The notes: generated by a model not told the origin, from the sequence alone. Shown: positions 1-9,542, counted from the first letter of the stretch. The stretch: DNA of 64,000 bases from Mucilaginibacter limnophilus (GCF_004005815.1 NZ_SACK01000001.1:806001-870000), one strand, 5' to 3'. Program-made: numbers and translations.

Positions 1-182
1 AGTTAGTATGCTAATGCAATATATTGATTTTTAGTATTAAGGTGATGTACTTTATAAAGGTAATGTCCGGTTAATTAATATAAGCTAAAGAAAATATATA
101 CTTGATAATATGGCTCAAAATTTGAAATAAATGATAATTTAATCGTAATAAAAGTGTATTAATTATTTTCGTACCTGTATTT

Positions 183-659
183 ATGAGCGACCTCAATGAA
201 TTTGAATGCGAACTGCTTGATACCCTTCTTGGTGCATTCGGTGTACCCGATAGCTTAACCCGCCTGCAGGTACTTGATCTTTTCGGACAAGATGAAGCTG
301 CAGCTTTTGCTATGGTGCAGATACTGTTACGGGAAGACCTCATCAAATCGTCAGGAAGTTATGGTGAGTTTGAGTTGCCCGAGCGGTTAATTCTGAAACC
401 TAAAGGAGAAAAGTTTTTAAGTCAGGGCGGTTTTACCCGCAGGTTTCGCGATGCACAGCAAAAACCTGTTGAAGTTGGCGGCACCCTTGCTAAGCTGCAG
501 CAGCAAAACATGCGCCTGCAAAATTTAAAACTATCATTAGAGTCGGAAGTATCAGCACTCAAAAAACAAGTAAGCATCATGCGCCAACGTCAGCTAATAT
601 TATTGATCGCTTTGGCTCTTTCTTGTTTGTTTTGCATTGCTGTAGTCCTGTATAAATAA
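183..659 (+). CDS. Hypothetical tail-anchored protein with winged-helix-like N-terminus and coiled coil
   Basis: This 158-residue protein has no family I recognise by name. Residues 1-85 look like a small helical, winged-helix-type fold (ending in a Lys-Gly-Glu-Lys-Phe-Leu stretch). Residues about 95-135 form a Gln/Leu/Lys-rich heptad region that should be a coiled coil, and residues about 137-156 are one hydrophobic membrane segment followed only by a short tail. There is no signal peptide, so the likely topology is cytoplasmic with a C-terminal membrane anchor. It stands alone, ahead of the mannan locus. A regulatory or scaffolding role is possible but is a guess; the layout is the only evidence. 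Confidence 0.6.
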   Translation: MSDLNEFECELLDTLLGAFGVPDSLTRLQVLDLFGQDEAAAFAMVQILLREDLIKSSGSYGEFELPERLILKPKGEKFLSQGGFTRRFRDAQQKPVEVGGTLAKLQQQNMRLQNLKLSLESEVSALKKQVSIMRQRQLILLIALALSCLFCIAVVLYK

Positions 660-810
660 TTTTTTATTACTCCTGAGTAAATATTCATTTTTTGATTCGA
701 CCCCTAAAAAATTCGAACCAACTGCCTGCAATAACCTTAACTTTATGTATTGAATATCAATTGCAATAATAGAAAAGTGTATTACTGCCACTTTCATAAA
801 GTTCAGATCA

Positions 811-825
811 GGTAATCTGATTACC
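811..825. promoter_or_regulatory. 15-bp perfect palindrome beside operator copy 1
   Basis: GGTAATCTGATTACC is a perfect inverted repeat (7-bp arms, one central base) ending 2 bases before the 29-bp operator-like motif at 828. Eleven of its bases (GTAATCTGATT) recur exactly at 18192-18202, abutting another operator copy. The recurrence next to the same motif suggests a second protein-binding element. This is inferred from the pattern only. Confidence 0.4.
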
Positions 826-827
826 AA

Positions 828-856
828 AGTATAACATTTGGTTAAAATAGTATTAC
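828..856 (+). promoter_or_regulatory. Mannan-locus operator motif, copy 1
   Basis: One of five copies of a 29-bp motif in this locus. The family consensus has a left part ARTAYCAYNWTTKG and a right part TTAAAATASTATTAA. Here the core is TTTGGTTAAAAT. It ends exactly 20 nt before the TATTTTTG box at 877, the same spacing as at three other promoters. It probably binds an activator, with the HTCS at 4115 or the AraC protein at 8256 as candidates. Confidence 0.7.
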
Positions 857-876
857 AACACTTTTTGCACCTCATC

Positions 877-884
877 TATTTTTG
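877..884 (+). promoter_or_regulatory. Bacteroidota -7 box for the symporter/phosphorylase operon
   Basis: TATTTTTG matches the Bacteroidota TAnnTTTG element. No good -33 TTTG lies 19 nt upstream; the 29-bp motif occupies that region instead, as expected for an activator-dependent promoter. The start site should fall near 890, giving a leader of about 105 nt. The whole 660-995 gap holds this control region, the palindrome at 811 and no gene. Confidence 0.6.
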
Positions 885-995
885 CCATCGTTAATTAATG
901 CATGGTAAAAATGCTTCGCTGCGAAGAAAACTTTAAATTTTTACAATAGCTGTGAGTGCTGAAACATGCTAATAAGCTTTTCCTGATAACTGTTG

Positions 996-2822
996 ATGAA
1001 ACTACAAATTATTGATGTTCTGATTTTGCTTGCCTACCTGGCAACAATGGTAATTATTGGTTTTTGGCTGCGGAAAAAAGCAAGCGCTAATAAAGACAGT
1101 TACTTGATGGGCGGTAAATCGCTGCCATGGTATATGCTTGGTTTGAGTGACGCGTCGGACATGTTTGATATAAGCGGTACCATGTGGATGGTGGCGCTGT
1201 GCTTTGTATATGGTTTTAAAAGTATTTGGATACCATGGTTGTGGCCGGTATTTAACCAGGTATTCATGATGATGTTCCTGAGTAAATGGCTTCGCCGCAG
1301 CAATGCCAATACCGGCGCCGAATGGCTGCAAACACGTTTCGGTAAAGCAGGGCCGGGCGTAAAAGCGTCACATATTATTGTAATAGCATTCGCCTTAATT
1401 GGGTGCCTTGGCTTTATGGCTTACGGCTTTGTCGGTTTAGGTAAATTTGTCGAGATATTCATTCCGTGGAATATCATTAAACCTTATGTGCCATTTGATG
1501 TAAGCGCCGGATATGTGCCTCATTTTTACGGAATTGTATTCACCGTTATCGCCATGTTTTATTCAATACTTGGCGGTATGCACAGTATTGTATTGGGCGA
1601 TGTGATAAAATATATGGTGATGATAGTAGCATGTCTGGCCGTGGGTATAATTGCCTGGCAGCATATGGACGGGCAAAAGCTCAATATACCTACGGGCTGG
1701 AACAACCCATTCTTCGGCTGGAAGCTTGATCTTGATTGGTCGGGATCAATACCCGATGCCGGTAAAAAAATAGCCGAGGATGGTTTCGGACTGTTTGGTA
1801 TATTCTTTATGATGATGCTGCTTAAAGGCGTTTTTGCATCACTAGCCGGCCCTGCACCTAATTACGATATGCAAAAAGTACTTAGTACACGCAGCCCCAA
1901 AGATGCCAGCAAAATGACAGGTTTTGTAAGTATTATCCTGTTGCCTGTCCGTTATTCATTGGTAGTTGGTCTTACCGTACTGGCATTATTATACTACAAT
2001 CAGATCAACATAAAAGGTCCTGACGGTGTTGCCGACTTTGAACGGATACTTCCTGCTGCAATAAATACTTTTTTACCTGTCGGGATATTAGGCCTTGTGC
2101 TTACCGGCTTAATGGGTGCCTTTATGGGCACTTTCAGCGGCACGCTGAATGCTGCACAGGCTTACATTGTAAACGATATTTATCTGAAATACATTAATCC
2201 GCAGGCGCGGAACAAAAAGGTGTTGTACATGAATTACCTTACCGGCGTAGTTGTGGTAATAGTAGGGGTTGCCTTTGGTTTTATGGCGCATAATGTAAAC
2301 GATATACTGCAATGGATAGTTGGCGGGCTTTACGGAGGATATGTTGCAGCAAATATATTAAAATGGTACTGGTGGCGCTTTAATGCAAGCGGTTTCTTTT
2401 GGGGCATGGTGGCCGGCATTATTGCCGCGCTGATAATGCCATACTTCACTACCGGATTGCCTTTGTACTGGTGGCCGCTGCTTTTTGCCGTATCAATGGC
2501 GGCAAGTATAATCGGCACATATATGGCGCCACCTACTAATGAGGCCGTACTTGTTTCTTTTTACAAAACAGTAAGGCCATGGGGTTTTTGGAAACCGGTA
2601 CATGCATTGGTGGTTTGCGAAGACCCGGACTTCCAGGCCAATAAAAATTTCAAGCTTGATATGTTTAATGTGGCGCTTGGAACAGTTGCCCAATTGTGCC
2701 TCACCATTTTGCCTATGTATGCCATAACGCATATGAGCAGTCAATTATTTATTGTGTTGGCCACACTGCTTGTGATAGGCATCATTTTAAAACGTACCTG
2801 GTGGAATAAACTTGAAGACTAA
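996..2822 (+). CDS. Sodium:solute symporter (SSS family), probable mannobiose/mannosylglucose importer
   Basis: The 608-residue product is an inner-membrane transporter of the sodium:solute symporter (SSS/LeuT-fold) family, with about 13-14 hydrophobic segments from residue 6 to the C-terminus and no cleavable signal. The start is placed at ATG 996; a TTG one codon upstream is in frame but less likely. It is 21 bases upstream of the GH130 phosphorylase, so the two are probably co-transcribed from the promoter at 877. Characterised Bacteroides mannan operons use a different class of permease at this position, so an SSS protein here is a variation. The disaccharide substrate is inferred from the phosphorylase and epimerase in the locus; family membership alone does not define it. 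Confidence 0.85.
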   Translation: MKLQIIDVLILLAYLATMVIIGFWLRKKASANKDSYLMGGKSLPWYMLGLSDASDMFDISGTMWMVALCFVYGFKSIWIPWLWPVFNQVFMMMFLSKWLRRSNANTGAEWLQTRFGKAGPGVKASHIIVIAFALIGCLGFMAYGFVGLGKFVEIFIPWNIIKPYVPFDVSAGYVPHFYGIVFTVIAMFYSILGGMHSIVLGDVIKYMVMIVACLAVGIIAWQHMDGQKLNIPTGWNNPFFGWKLDLDWSGSIPDAGKKIAEDGFGLFGIFFMMMLLKGVFASLAGPAPNYDMQKVLSTRSPKDASKMTGFVSIILLPVRYSLVVGLTVLALLYYNQINIKGPDGVADFERILPAAINTFLPVGILGLVLTGLMGAFMGTFSGTLNAAQAYIVNDIYLKYINPQARNKKVLYMNYLTGVVVVIVGVAFGFMAHNVNDILQWIVGGLYGGYVAANILKWYWWRFNASGFFWGMVAGIIAALIMPYFTTGLPLYWWPLLFAVSMAASIIGTYMAPPTNEAVLVSFYKTVRPWGFWKPVHALVVCEDPDFQANKNFKLDMFNVALGTVAQLCLTILPMYAITHMSSQLFIVLATLLVIGIILKRTWWNKLED

Positions 2823-2843
2823 TATCACTGACACAAAGAACTT

Positions 2844-4028
2844 ATGAACAATATATTTAACGAACGCCTTGCGTATCTGCAAAAAAGCCACCATGAATTA
2901 ATCAATAAACCAAACAACAAAGTTTATGGCGGCAACGGAATATTTGAAAGGTTTGAAAACCCGATATTAACCGGGGCACACGCTCCGCTTACCTGGCGTT
3001 ATGATTTTGATGCTGAGGCCAATCCGTTTTTAATGGAGCGTTTTGGAATTAACGCCGCTTTCAATGCGGGCGCAATAAAGTTTAACGGAAAATACATACT
3101 GCTTGTACGCGTTGAAGGCGTCGACCGTAAATCATTTTTTGCGGTTGCCGTAAGTGATAATGGTATTGATGGATTCAAATTTTGGGATAAACCTGTAGTT
3201 ATACAGCATAGAGGAAACGAAACAAACCTGTACGACATGCGGGTTGTACAGCATGAAGACGGTTGGATATACGGTATTTTTTGTACTGAAAGCAAAGACC
3301 CTATGGCGCCCGAAGGCGATCAGTCGGCAGCTGTGGCGCAGTGCGGCATTGTTCGTACCAAAGACTTATTAAACTGGGAAAGACTGGCCGACCTGAGAAC
3401 ACCTTCACCACAGCAGCGTAACGTGGTATTGCATCCCGAATTTGTTGGTGGTAAATATGCTGTTTATACCCGTCCGCAGGATAGTTTTATAGAGGCTGGT
3501 AAAGGCGGCGGAATTGGTTTTGGTTTGGTCGATAATATTGAAAATGCTGTTGTTGACAATGAAATAGTGATTGACAGAAAAGTATATCATACCATTTACG
3601 AAGCAAAGAATGGCCTTGGACCCGCGCCTATAAAAACTGATAAGGGATGGCTGCATCTGGCGCACGGTGTGCGAAACACGGCAGCTGGTTTAAGATACAC
3701 GTTATACATGTTCCTGACAGACTTGAACGATCTTACCAAAGTGATACATAAACCGGCCGGTTATTTTTTAGCGCCCGAAGGAGAAGAGCGTGTAGGGGAT
3801 GTGTCTAACGTCGCTTTTTCAAACGGTTGGATAGCTGATGAAGATGGAACGGTGTATATTTATTATGCATCCTCGGACACCAGGATGCACGTGGCAGTGT
3901 CGACTATTGAGCGGTTACTGGATTATGTAATAAATACACCGGAAGACGGTTTTACATCGTTTCAATCGGTTAATACTATCTGCAAACTGGTTGATAAAAA
4001 CAGCAGTGTAAATAAGGTTACTATTTAA
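2844..4028 (+). CDS. 4-O-beta-D-mannosyl-D-glucose phosphorylase (GH130)
   Basis: This cytoplasmic enzyme should phosphorolyse beta-1,4-mannosyl-glucose to mannose-1-phosphate and glucose, the last step of the mannobiose epimerase pathway. The 394-residue length matches GH130 subfamily 1 enzymes. The conserved N-terminal region (RFENPILTG) and the NLYDMR motif are present, and Asp131 in that motif corresponds to the general acid of the Bacteroides fragilis enzyme. There is no signal peptide. It is encoded directly after the symporter. Its partner 2-epimerase is 15 kb away at 19313 but under the same operator-type promoter. A mannooligosaccharide phosphorylase (GH130_2) is the alternative; the N-terminus and the nearby epimerase favour GH130_1. 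Confidence 0.9.
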   Translation: MNNIFNERLAYLQKSHHELINKPNNKVYGGNGIFERFENPILTGAHAPLTWRYDFDAEANPFLMERFGINAAFNAGAIKFNGKYILLVRVEGVDRKSFFAVAVSDNGIDGFKFWDKPVVIQHRGNETNLYDMRVVQHEDGWIYGIFCTESKDPMAPEGDQSAAVAQCGIVRTKDLLNWERLADLRTPSPQQRNVVLHPEFVGGKYAVYTRPQDSFIEAGKGGGIGFGLVDNIENAVVDNEIVIDRKVYHTIYEAKNGLGPAPIKTDKGWLHLAHGVRNTAAGLRYTLYMFLTDLNDLTKVIHKPAGYFLAPEGEERVGDVSNVAFSNGWIADEDGTVYIYYASSDTRMHVAVSTIERLLDYVINTPEDGFTSFQSVNTICKLVDKNSSVNKVTI

Positions 4029-4114
4029 GCTGAAGTAGAATAAAATTGTATTAATTCATCTGAATACATAATTTTAGCGGTTGCGTAACCAATTAACTAA
4101 ACGCTAAAACCTGT

Positions 4115-7100
4115 ATGAGATATGTGTTGAAGCTTTTGCTGTCATGTGTATTCCTGTTACACACAGGCAGCACTCTTGCGCAGGTTAATTATGTGGCCGT
4201 ACAAATAGACAATGCCAGCGGACTATCGAACAGTTGCATTAACAGCGTTTTCCAGGACTCTGACGACCTGATATGGCTGGCCACATGGGATGGGTTGAAC
4301 CTTTACAACGGCACATCTATGCATGTGTTTAACTATGGTAAAGAAAAATCAAGCAGCTTTTTATCAAGCAACGTAATTTACAATATAAGCGAAGACCTTG
4401 AGCGTAATATCTGGGTTGGCACTGTTGAAGGCGTATCAAAGCTTAACAAACAAACCGGTGTTATCAGTAATTACTTTTATGATAGCCGCCGCGTAAACAC
4501 AAATGGGTTTGTTGTTGCTGTAACCTCTAAGGGGCAGGTCTTCGCTATAAATCGAAATAAAAGCCAGCTTTTCAGGTACGAAAAAAGTACCGATAAGTTT
4601 ATTACTGTAAAGTTGAATGGTCTTGGTGATAAGCTGATTTATAATGTCCAGTTTGATGGAAAAGATAACCTGTGGCTACAGGATAATGGTGGCATTCTGG
4701 AACTGTATCAGCCTCAGAATAACGGTTATGTAAAACGTTGCACCATACAAGCGGGCGTAAATAATCTGTTTTATGTAAATAATACGTTGTTTTTTTCTAC
4801 CAACAACAATGTGCTGTATAAGGCTGCCTATAATGCTCAGCCTGTTAAGCTTTTGCAGCACTTACCTCATGAAGTACGATCAATGGCTTATTACGAGGGG
4901 CATTACATACTGGCATGGTCGTCAAAAGGGATAGGTGAGTATAATATCGACTTTAAACCCGAACTTTTTATTAGCAAAGAGAACCCTATGCTGGCGGGAA
5001 TCCGCATCACTTCACTTTGCGCCGGTAAGGAAAATATACTTTGGCTGGGTTCTGATGGTAATGGCGCTATACGTGTTACTAAAAAGCTTAACTACTTTAA
5101 TGCCGTTGGCAAGCAACCAAACAGCGAGCTCTTCCGCATTCCGGTAAGGGCGTTTTGTAAGGTAAACAACCAACTTTGGGTAGGCACCAAAGGCAACGGG
5201 ATAACCACTATAAAAAATCTTGGCTCGCCCGTAATGTCTTTTTCAAGCATCCGCTCATTCAACACCGGGCAGGATCTGCTTGACAACTGTGTTTATACGA
5301 TTCAAAAAGATAATAACGGAACCGTTTATATCGGTTCTGATGCGCCGGGAATAACCCTGTATGACGAGTCAACCAAAAAAATTATTAACTGGAACCAGAT
5401 ACAAGGCAGCAACAAATATCCGCCGTTTGGATCGGTACACTGTATCCTGAACGATAAGGATGGTTCGATATGGCTTGGCCTTAACGATAATGGCCTTGTT
5501 CACCTTAAATTGAAAAAAGTTGGCAATAAGCAGTATAATATCGAATATTTACGTCAGTACGTTTATAACGATGCACAAACAGGGCCAGCAAGCAATGTAA
5601 TATATACCCTTGCTCAAGGATCAGGAAATTATATATGGGTGGGATGCCGTTATGGCGGGCTAAGTTTATTTAATAAAAGCACCGGAAAATTTACCACATA
5701 TAAAGCTTTTACATACAAGGGTAGCCTTTCAAACAATGATGTGCTTTCGCTTTACATTGATGGAAGCAGACGTTTGTGGGTAGGTACCAGTTTCGGGCTT
5801 AACTGGATTGACGAAGCCGAGGCAGTGAAAAACAATAAACCGGTGTTTAAATTCCTTAATACCGATAACGGGTTACCTAATAATTCGATACATGCCATAA
5901 CTGAAGACGACAAAAACAATATTTGGATAAGCACCAATAAGGGGCTGGCTAAGATTGACCCCAATACGTTAAAGATTGTAAGTTTTAAAGAGGCCGACGG
6001 ATTGCAGAACGATGAGTTTAGCGACAATGCGGTTTGGCGGTCGGTAGAAGGGCAATTGTTTTTTGGCGGTATTTATGGCTTTAATTATTTTGATCCTCAA
6101 AATATAAAAATCAATACCCGCCAGCCGCAACTAATGTTGAGTAACCTGCAGCTTGCTAACAAAAAGGATGATGCAGGTTGTTTTAAAGTGCTTAACGCTG
6201 TTAGTAATCCAACTTCGGTGCATCACTATAATCTGATGCCTCAGGATAACTTTTTTGAGCAAAAGGTCGAGTTTATCAGCTTTATTACCCCGCAAAAATG
6301 CCGCTACAGTTACTTTTTGGAAGGGAACGACAAAGACTGGCACCAGGCACGGCATAACCAGACCATATTTTACAATAATCTTTCGCCGGGCGATTATAAG
6401 CTTAAAATTAAATGGTCAAACGGAGAAGGGGGATGGACAGCACCGGTTACAGCCTATACCATTACTGTTAAACAATATTTTTGGCTTACGCCGCTGGCAT
6501 TTTGCTGCTACGCTATAGTGCTGGCGGGCTCGGGTTATTTATTTTATCGTTATCGGCGTAACAAGTTTTTGCTTAAACAGCAAATACGCGTTGAGCATAT
6601 GCTGCGCGAAAAGGATGAAAAGCTACACCAGCAGCAACTGAACTTTTTTACCAATATAGCGCATGAACTGCAAACGCCGCTAACGCTTATACTCGGTTCG
6701 ATGGAGCGATATTTTTACAGAAATAACCATAAGCAGGCAAGTACAGGCAATAGCCGTTTTCTGTCTGTTGTTAACCAGGAGGCGGCACGGCTGCATTATC
6801 TGATACAGCAGTTGCTTGAATTTAGAAAAGCTGAATCAGGGCATCTGAAAAACCATTACAGCTACCTGCATGTAACGGATCTGTTGAAAAATATTGCTGC
6901 TCTATTTGACGCCGTTTCTGAACAAAAAAATATTGATCTTTCTGTCCATATTGAACCGGAAATACATCTATGGACAGATAAAGACAAGCTTGAAAAAATC
7001 ATTTACAACTTGTTATCCAATGCTTTTAAACATTCAGGCCAAAATGAGTATGTGATGTTCTCTGTCAACAGGCTTCCGGCAGAAGAGAAGCTTGAAATTA

Positions 7101-8251
7101 TTGTGGCTAATTCGGGTTGTGGTTTGAGTAATGAACAGGTTAATAAAGTATTTGACATGTTCTTTACCGATGATGATACCCAGCAAACAAAGCTCAGTTC
7201 AGGCATTGGGCTGGCCTTTACCCGGCAAATGGTATTAATGCTCAATGGAGATATCAGCGTAAACTGCCAGAACAACTGGATATCGTTCAAAGTTACTTTA
7301 CCCTTGCAGTTTATACCCGAAGGTGTTAATCGGCAGGCACAGCCTGATAAGCCAGAAACACTATCCTATATCTTTAGTTCGCTTACTCAAATGGTTATGC
7401 CATTGCAACAACAGGCTACCATGGCTGAAAACAATAAGCTATCGCTTGTAAACAGTTATGATCGGCAAAAGAAACATGTTTTGATTGTTGAAGATGAAAC
7501 CACGATAAGGTATTTACTGAGGGATATATTAGCTGATAAATACCTAGTTTATGAAGCATCAACCGGCTATGAAGCGCTTGATGTCATCAAACGCACCGGT
7601 ATCGACCTGATAATAAGCGATATCATGATGCCTGATATGGATGGACTTGAGCTATGCCGCGTTATAAAAGAAACTCCTGAAAGCTGCCATTTGCCGGTAA
7701 TACTGCTTTCGGCCCGGTCATCAATCGATCAGCAAACTGAAGGTTATGGTCTTGGTGCTGATGCCTATATACCGAAGCCATTTAAAACCGAACATCTGTT
7801 GGTAAGGGTGCAAGCATTGCTTGAATATCGTGATAAAATAAAAAAGCTATTTAAAAACGATCATGTTCAATTGCCGGCCGCCACAGTTGAGGCTAATGAT
7901 CAGGATAAAAAATTTATTAAAACGGTAATCAATTTAATAGAGCAGCATATTGAGGAAGATATCGATGGCTCATTCTTAGAGAATGCTTTAAATGTCAGCA
8001 AAATGCAGCTGTACCGTAAGATCAAGACGTTTTCTGAAATGACGCCAACAGAGTTGATACGCCATGTACGATTGAAAAGAGCCGCTCATTTATTAGAAGT
8101 GACTAACTTAACCGTTTCAGAGATATTTTATAAGACAGGCTTCAACAACAAAACCTACTTCTTCCGCGAGTTTAAAAAGCTATATCACTGTTCGCCGGTT
8201 GAATACAGGCAAAAGTTTCAGCTGCAGGATATCAGGAAAAAAAGTGAATAG
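4115..8251 (+). CDS. Hybrid two-component system regulator (HTCS) of the mannan locus
   Basis: A 1378-residue one-protein signalling system. After a signal peptide (residues 1-22) come Reg_prop beta-propeller repeats (about 30-660) with repeated W-x-G/A-T motifs, a Y_Y_Y domain (about 690-785), one membrane helix (about 790-812), HisKA with phospho-accepting His850 in AHELQTP, an HATPase domain, a receiver with Asp1169 in SDIMMPD, and a C-terminal AraC-type HTH (about 1265-1370). The periplasmic half senses an oligosaccharide and the HTH binds promoters. The N-box of the ATPase (NLLSNAFKH) is intact, but the usual G1-box Asp is Asn999. It lies 86 nt after the GH130 gene with no terminator visible, and its 3' end converges on the AraC gene 4 bp away. 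Confidence 0.93.
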   Translation: MRYVLKLLLSCVFLLHTGSTLAQVNYVAVQIDNASGLSNSCINSVFQDSDDLIWLATWDGLNLYNGTSMHVFNYGKEKSSSFLSSNVIYNISEDLERNIWVGTVEGVSKLNKQTGVISNYFYDSRRVNTNGFVVAVTSKGQVFAINRNKSQLFRYEKSTDKFITVKLNGLGDKLIYNVQFDGKDNLWLQDNGGILELYQPQNNGYVKRCTIQAGVNNLFYVNNTLFFSTNNNVLYKAAYNAQPVKLLQHLPHEVRSMAYYEGHYILAWSSKGIGEYNIDFKPELFISKENPMLAGIRITSLCAGKENILWLGSDGNGAIRVTKKLNYFNAVGKQPNSELFRIPVRAFCKVNNQLWVGTKGNGITTIKNLGSPVMSFSSIRSFNTGQDLLDNCVYTIQKDNNGTVYIGSDAPGITLYDESTKKIINWNQIQGSNKYPPFGSVHCILNDKDGSIWLGLNDNGLVHLKLKKVGNKQYNIEYLRQYVYNDAQTGPASNVIYTLAQGSGNYIWVGCRYGGLSLFNKSTGKFTTYKAFTYKGSLSNNDVLSLYIDGSRRLWVGTSFGLNWIDEAEAVKNNKPVFKFLNTDNGLPNNSIHAITEDDKNNIWISTNKGLAKIDPNTLKIVSFKEADGLQNDEFSDNAVWRSVEGQLFFGGIYGFNYFDPQNIKINTRQPQLMLSNLQLANKKDDAGCFKVLNAVSNPTSVHHYNLMPQDNFFEQKVEFISFITPQKCRYSYFLEGNDKDWHQARHNQTIFYNNLSPGDYKLKIKWSNGEGGWTAPVTAYTITVKQYFWLTPLAFCCYAIVLAGSGYLFYRYRRNKFLLKQQIRVEHMLREKDEKLHQQQLNFFTNIAHELQTPLTLILGSMERYFYRNNHKQASTGNSRFLSVVNQEAARLHYLIQQLLEFRKAESGHLKNHYSYLHVTDLLKNIAALFDAVSEQKNIDLSVHIEPEIHLWTDKDKLEKIIYNLLSNAFKHSGQNEYVMFSVNRLPAEEKLEIIVANSGCGLSNEQVNKVFDMFFTDDDTQQTKLSSGIGLAFTRQMVLMLNGDISVNCQNNWISFKVTLPLQFIPEGVNRQAQPDKPETLSYIFSSLTQMVMPLQQQATMAENNKLSLVNSYDRQKKHVLIVEDETTIRYLLRDILADKYLVYEASTGYEALDVIKRTGIDLIISDIMMPDMDGLELCRVIKETPESCHLPVILLSARSSIDQQTEGYGLGADAYIPKPFKTEHLLVRVQALLEYRDKIKKLFKNDHVQLPAATVEANDQDKKFIKTVINLIEQHIEEDIDGSFLENALNVSKMQLYRKIKTFSEMTPTELIRHVRLKRAAHLLEVTNLTVSEIFYKTGFNNKTYFFREFKKLYHCSPVEYRQKFQLQDIRKKSE

Positions 8252-8255
8252 CAGC

Positions 8256-9125
8256 TTATATTACAATCCGTTTTCCGGCATAACTTTCACGAAACTCTCG
8301 CGGCGTTAAGCCTTTTTTCGCCTTAAAAGTGCGGTTAAAGTTGGCCATGTTATTAAATCCGCATTGAAAAGCCACTTCGGCAATTGACTGTGTGGTGTTA
8401 AGCAGCATGCGTGAAACATGGCCGAGACGAATCTCATTTAAACTATCTACAAAACTAAAGCCTGTACTTTGGCGCATAAACCGGCTAAAAGAGGCTTCGG
8501 GCATGCCAGCTACTTTCGCAACTTCGGTTAATGAAATATGTCTGTGAAAGTTTTTATTCATAAAATCGAACACCCGCTCAATGCGCCGGCTGTTATAATG
8601 CAGTTGTTCAGTAGTGAAGCTGCTGTCTGATAATAACTTTGAATCTCTTGCTGTTGATAGATCATGCATGATCGACATCAACTCCAAAATGGAGTCAAAT
8701 CCGCTTTTTTTAGCAAGCGCTATTATGCGCGGAGCGATATGCAAAACGGTTTCATCTGAAAACAAAATACCACGCTTGGCATTTTCAAACATGTTACGGA
8801 TGTTAACCAACTGATTCCGTTTCATAAAACTCTCGCTAAAAAACTCCCGGTGAAACTGTATAGTTACTTCTTTTATCTGCGTATTACGGCACTCATGCGT
8901 AAACCATCCATGATTTAAATTAGGTCCTGTGAAAACCAGTTCCTTAGGGCCGATTTCGCCTATGTGATCGCCTACTATACGCTGCGCGCCTGCACCATCA
9001 AGTATCAGATTAAGTTCCATGTCTTCATGATTGTGCAAGGGGAAATCAAAGCACGATTTAGTCCTTGAAAAAATGGTAAAACAATCGTTTTGTGTTAACG
9101 GCGTAATTTCTCTTACAATTTCCAT
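8256..9125 (-). CDS. AraC-family transcriptional regulator with cupin-like sensor domain
   Basis: 289 residues. The N-terminal half has a cupin-like HNHEDMELNLIL motif (about 31-45), typical of sugar-sensing AraC proteins. Residues about 180-285 form the paired HTH with the family signature IAEVAFQCGFNNMANFNRTFKAK. It is cytoplasmic with no signal. It is convergent with the HTCS and divergent from susC, so it can control the control region at 9126-9654. The locus therefore has two DNA-binding regulators, and which one binds the 29-bp operator is unresolved. Confidence 0.88.
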   Translation of the reverse strand: MEIVREITPLTQNDCFTIFSRTKSCFDFPLHNHEDMELNLILDGAGAQRIVGDHIGEIGPKELVFTGPNLNHGWFTHECRNTQIKEVTIQFHREFFSESFMKRNQLVNIRNMFENAKRGILFSDETVLHIAPRIIALAKKSGFDSILELMSIMHDLSTARDSKLLSDSSFTTEQLHYNSRRIERVFDFMNKNFHRHISLTEVAKVAGMPEASFSRFMRQSTGFSFVDSLNEIRLGHVSRMLLNTTQSIAEVAFQCGFNNMANFNRTFKAKKGLTPREFRESYAGKRIVI

Positions 9126-9542
9126 CTCAGCTTAATTGTAGTTTATGTGGTTTTAAATGGTTGGTTATTCATGCCGGGCGATACAATCCTGCAATAAATA
9201 ACCAATACAATTTTACCGCAACTTAAGCTGCCCTTAGTCCACTATTCTTTCATAATAGTACACAAACAATGCAAAGGCATGCATTAATAAAATACCATGT
9301 ATAAATTGGCTTAAAAAACCGAATTAATACCTCTTTTATTAGACATATAACTGCTGGCTTTGAGTGCGTAAGGCTTATTAAACTTTTGTTAAACAGTCGT
9401 TTATAGTTCGCTAATGAGTGGCAGACAAAACTGTTTTGAGCCTTGCGAACATTTTTATTATATGTATGAGGAATATAAACTGAACGAATGTAAATATAAA
9501 AAAGTAAGCGGTTGGTTAAATGCGATGATACACAATTATGAT
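9126..9542. other. Intergenic control region between araC and susC (no gene)
   Basis: No coding sequence is supported here. The stretch is AT-rich. A degenerate version of the operator core (TTGGTTAAATG, 9512-9522) sits 41 bp upstream of the core of the better copy at 9543. No clear TAnnTTTG box was found for the leftward araC gene. Confidence 0.5.

Noticed and set aside
1-182. Left edge of the window searched for a partial gene
   Set aside because: AT-rich with stop codons in all frames; a 91-codon minus-strand frame (71-346) is a shadow of the first gene.
674-691. Palindrome TTACTCCTGAGTAA with a flanking AT run after the first gene
   Set aside because: Short 6-bp arms without a U-tract; its TTACTCCT part resembles the HTCS2 repeat but stands alone and 43 kb away.
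9508-9531. Possible extra operator copy (GGTTGGTTAAATGCGATGATA)
   Set aside because: Needs a 1-bp deletion to align and has no -7 box at 20 nt; kept only as a remark on the 9126-9542 region.
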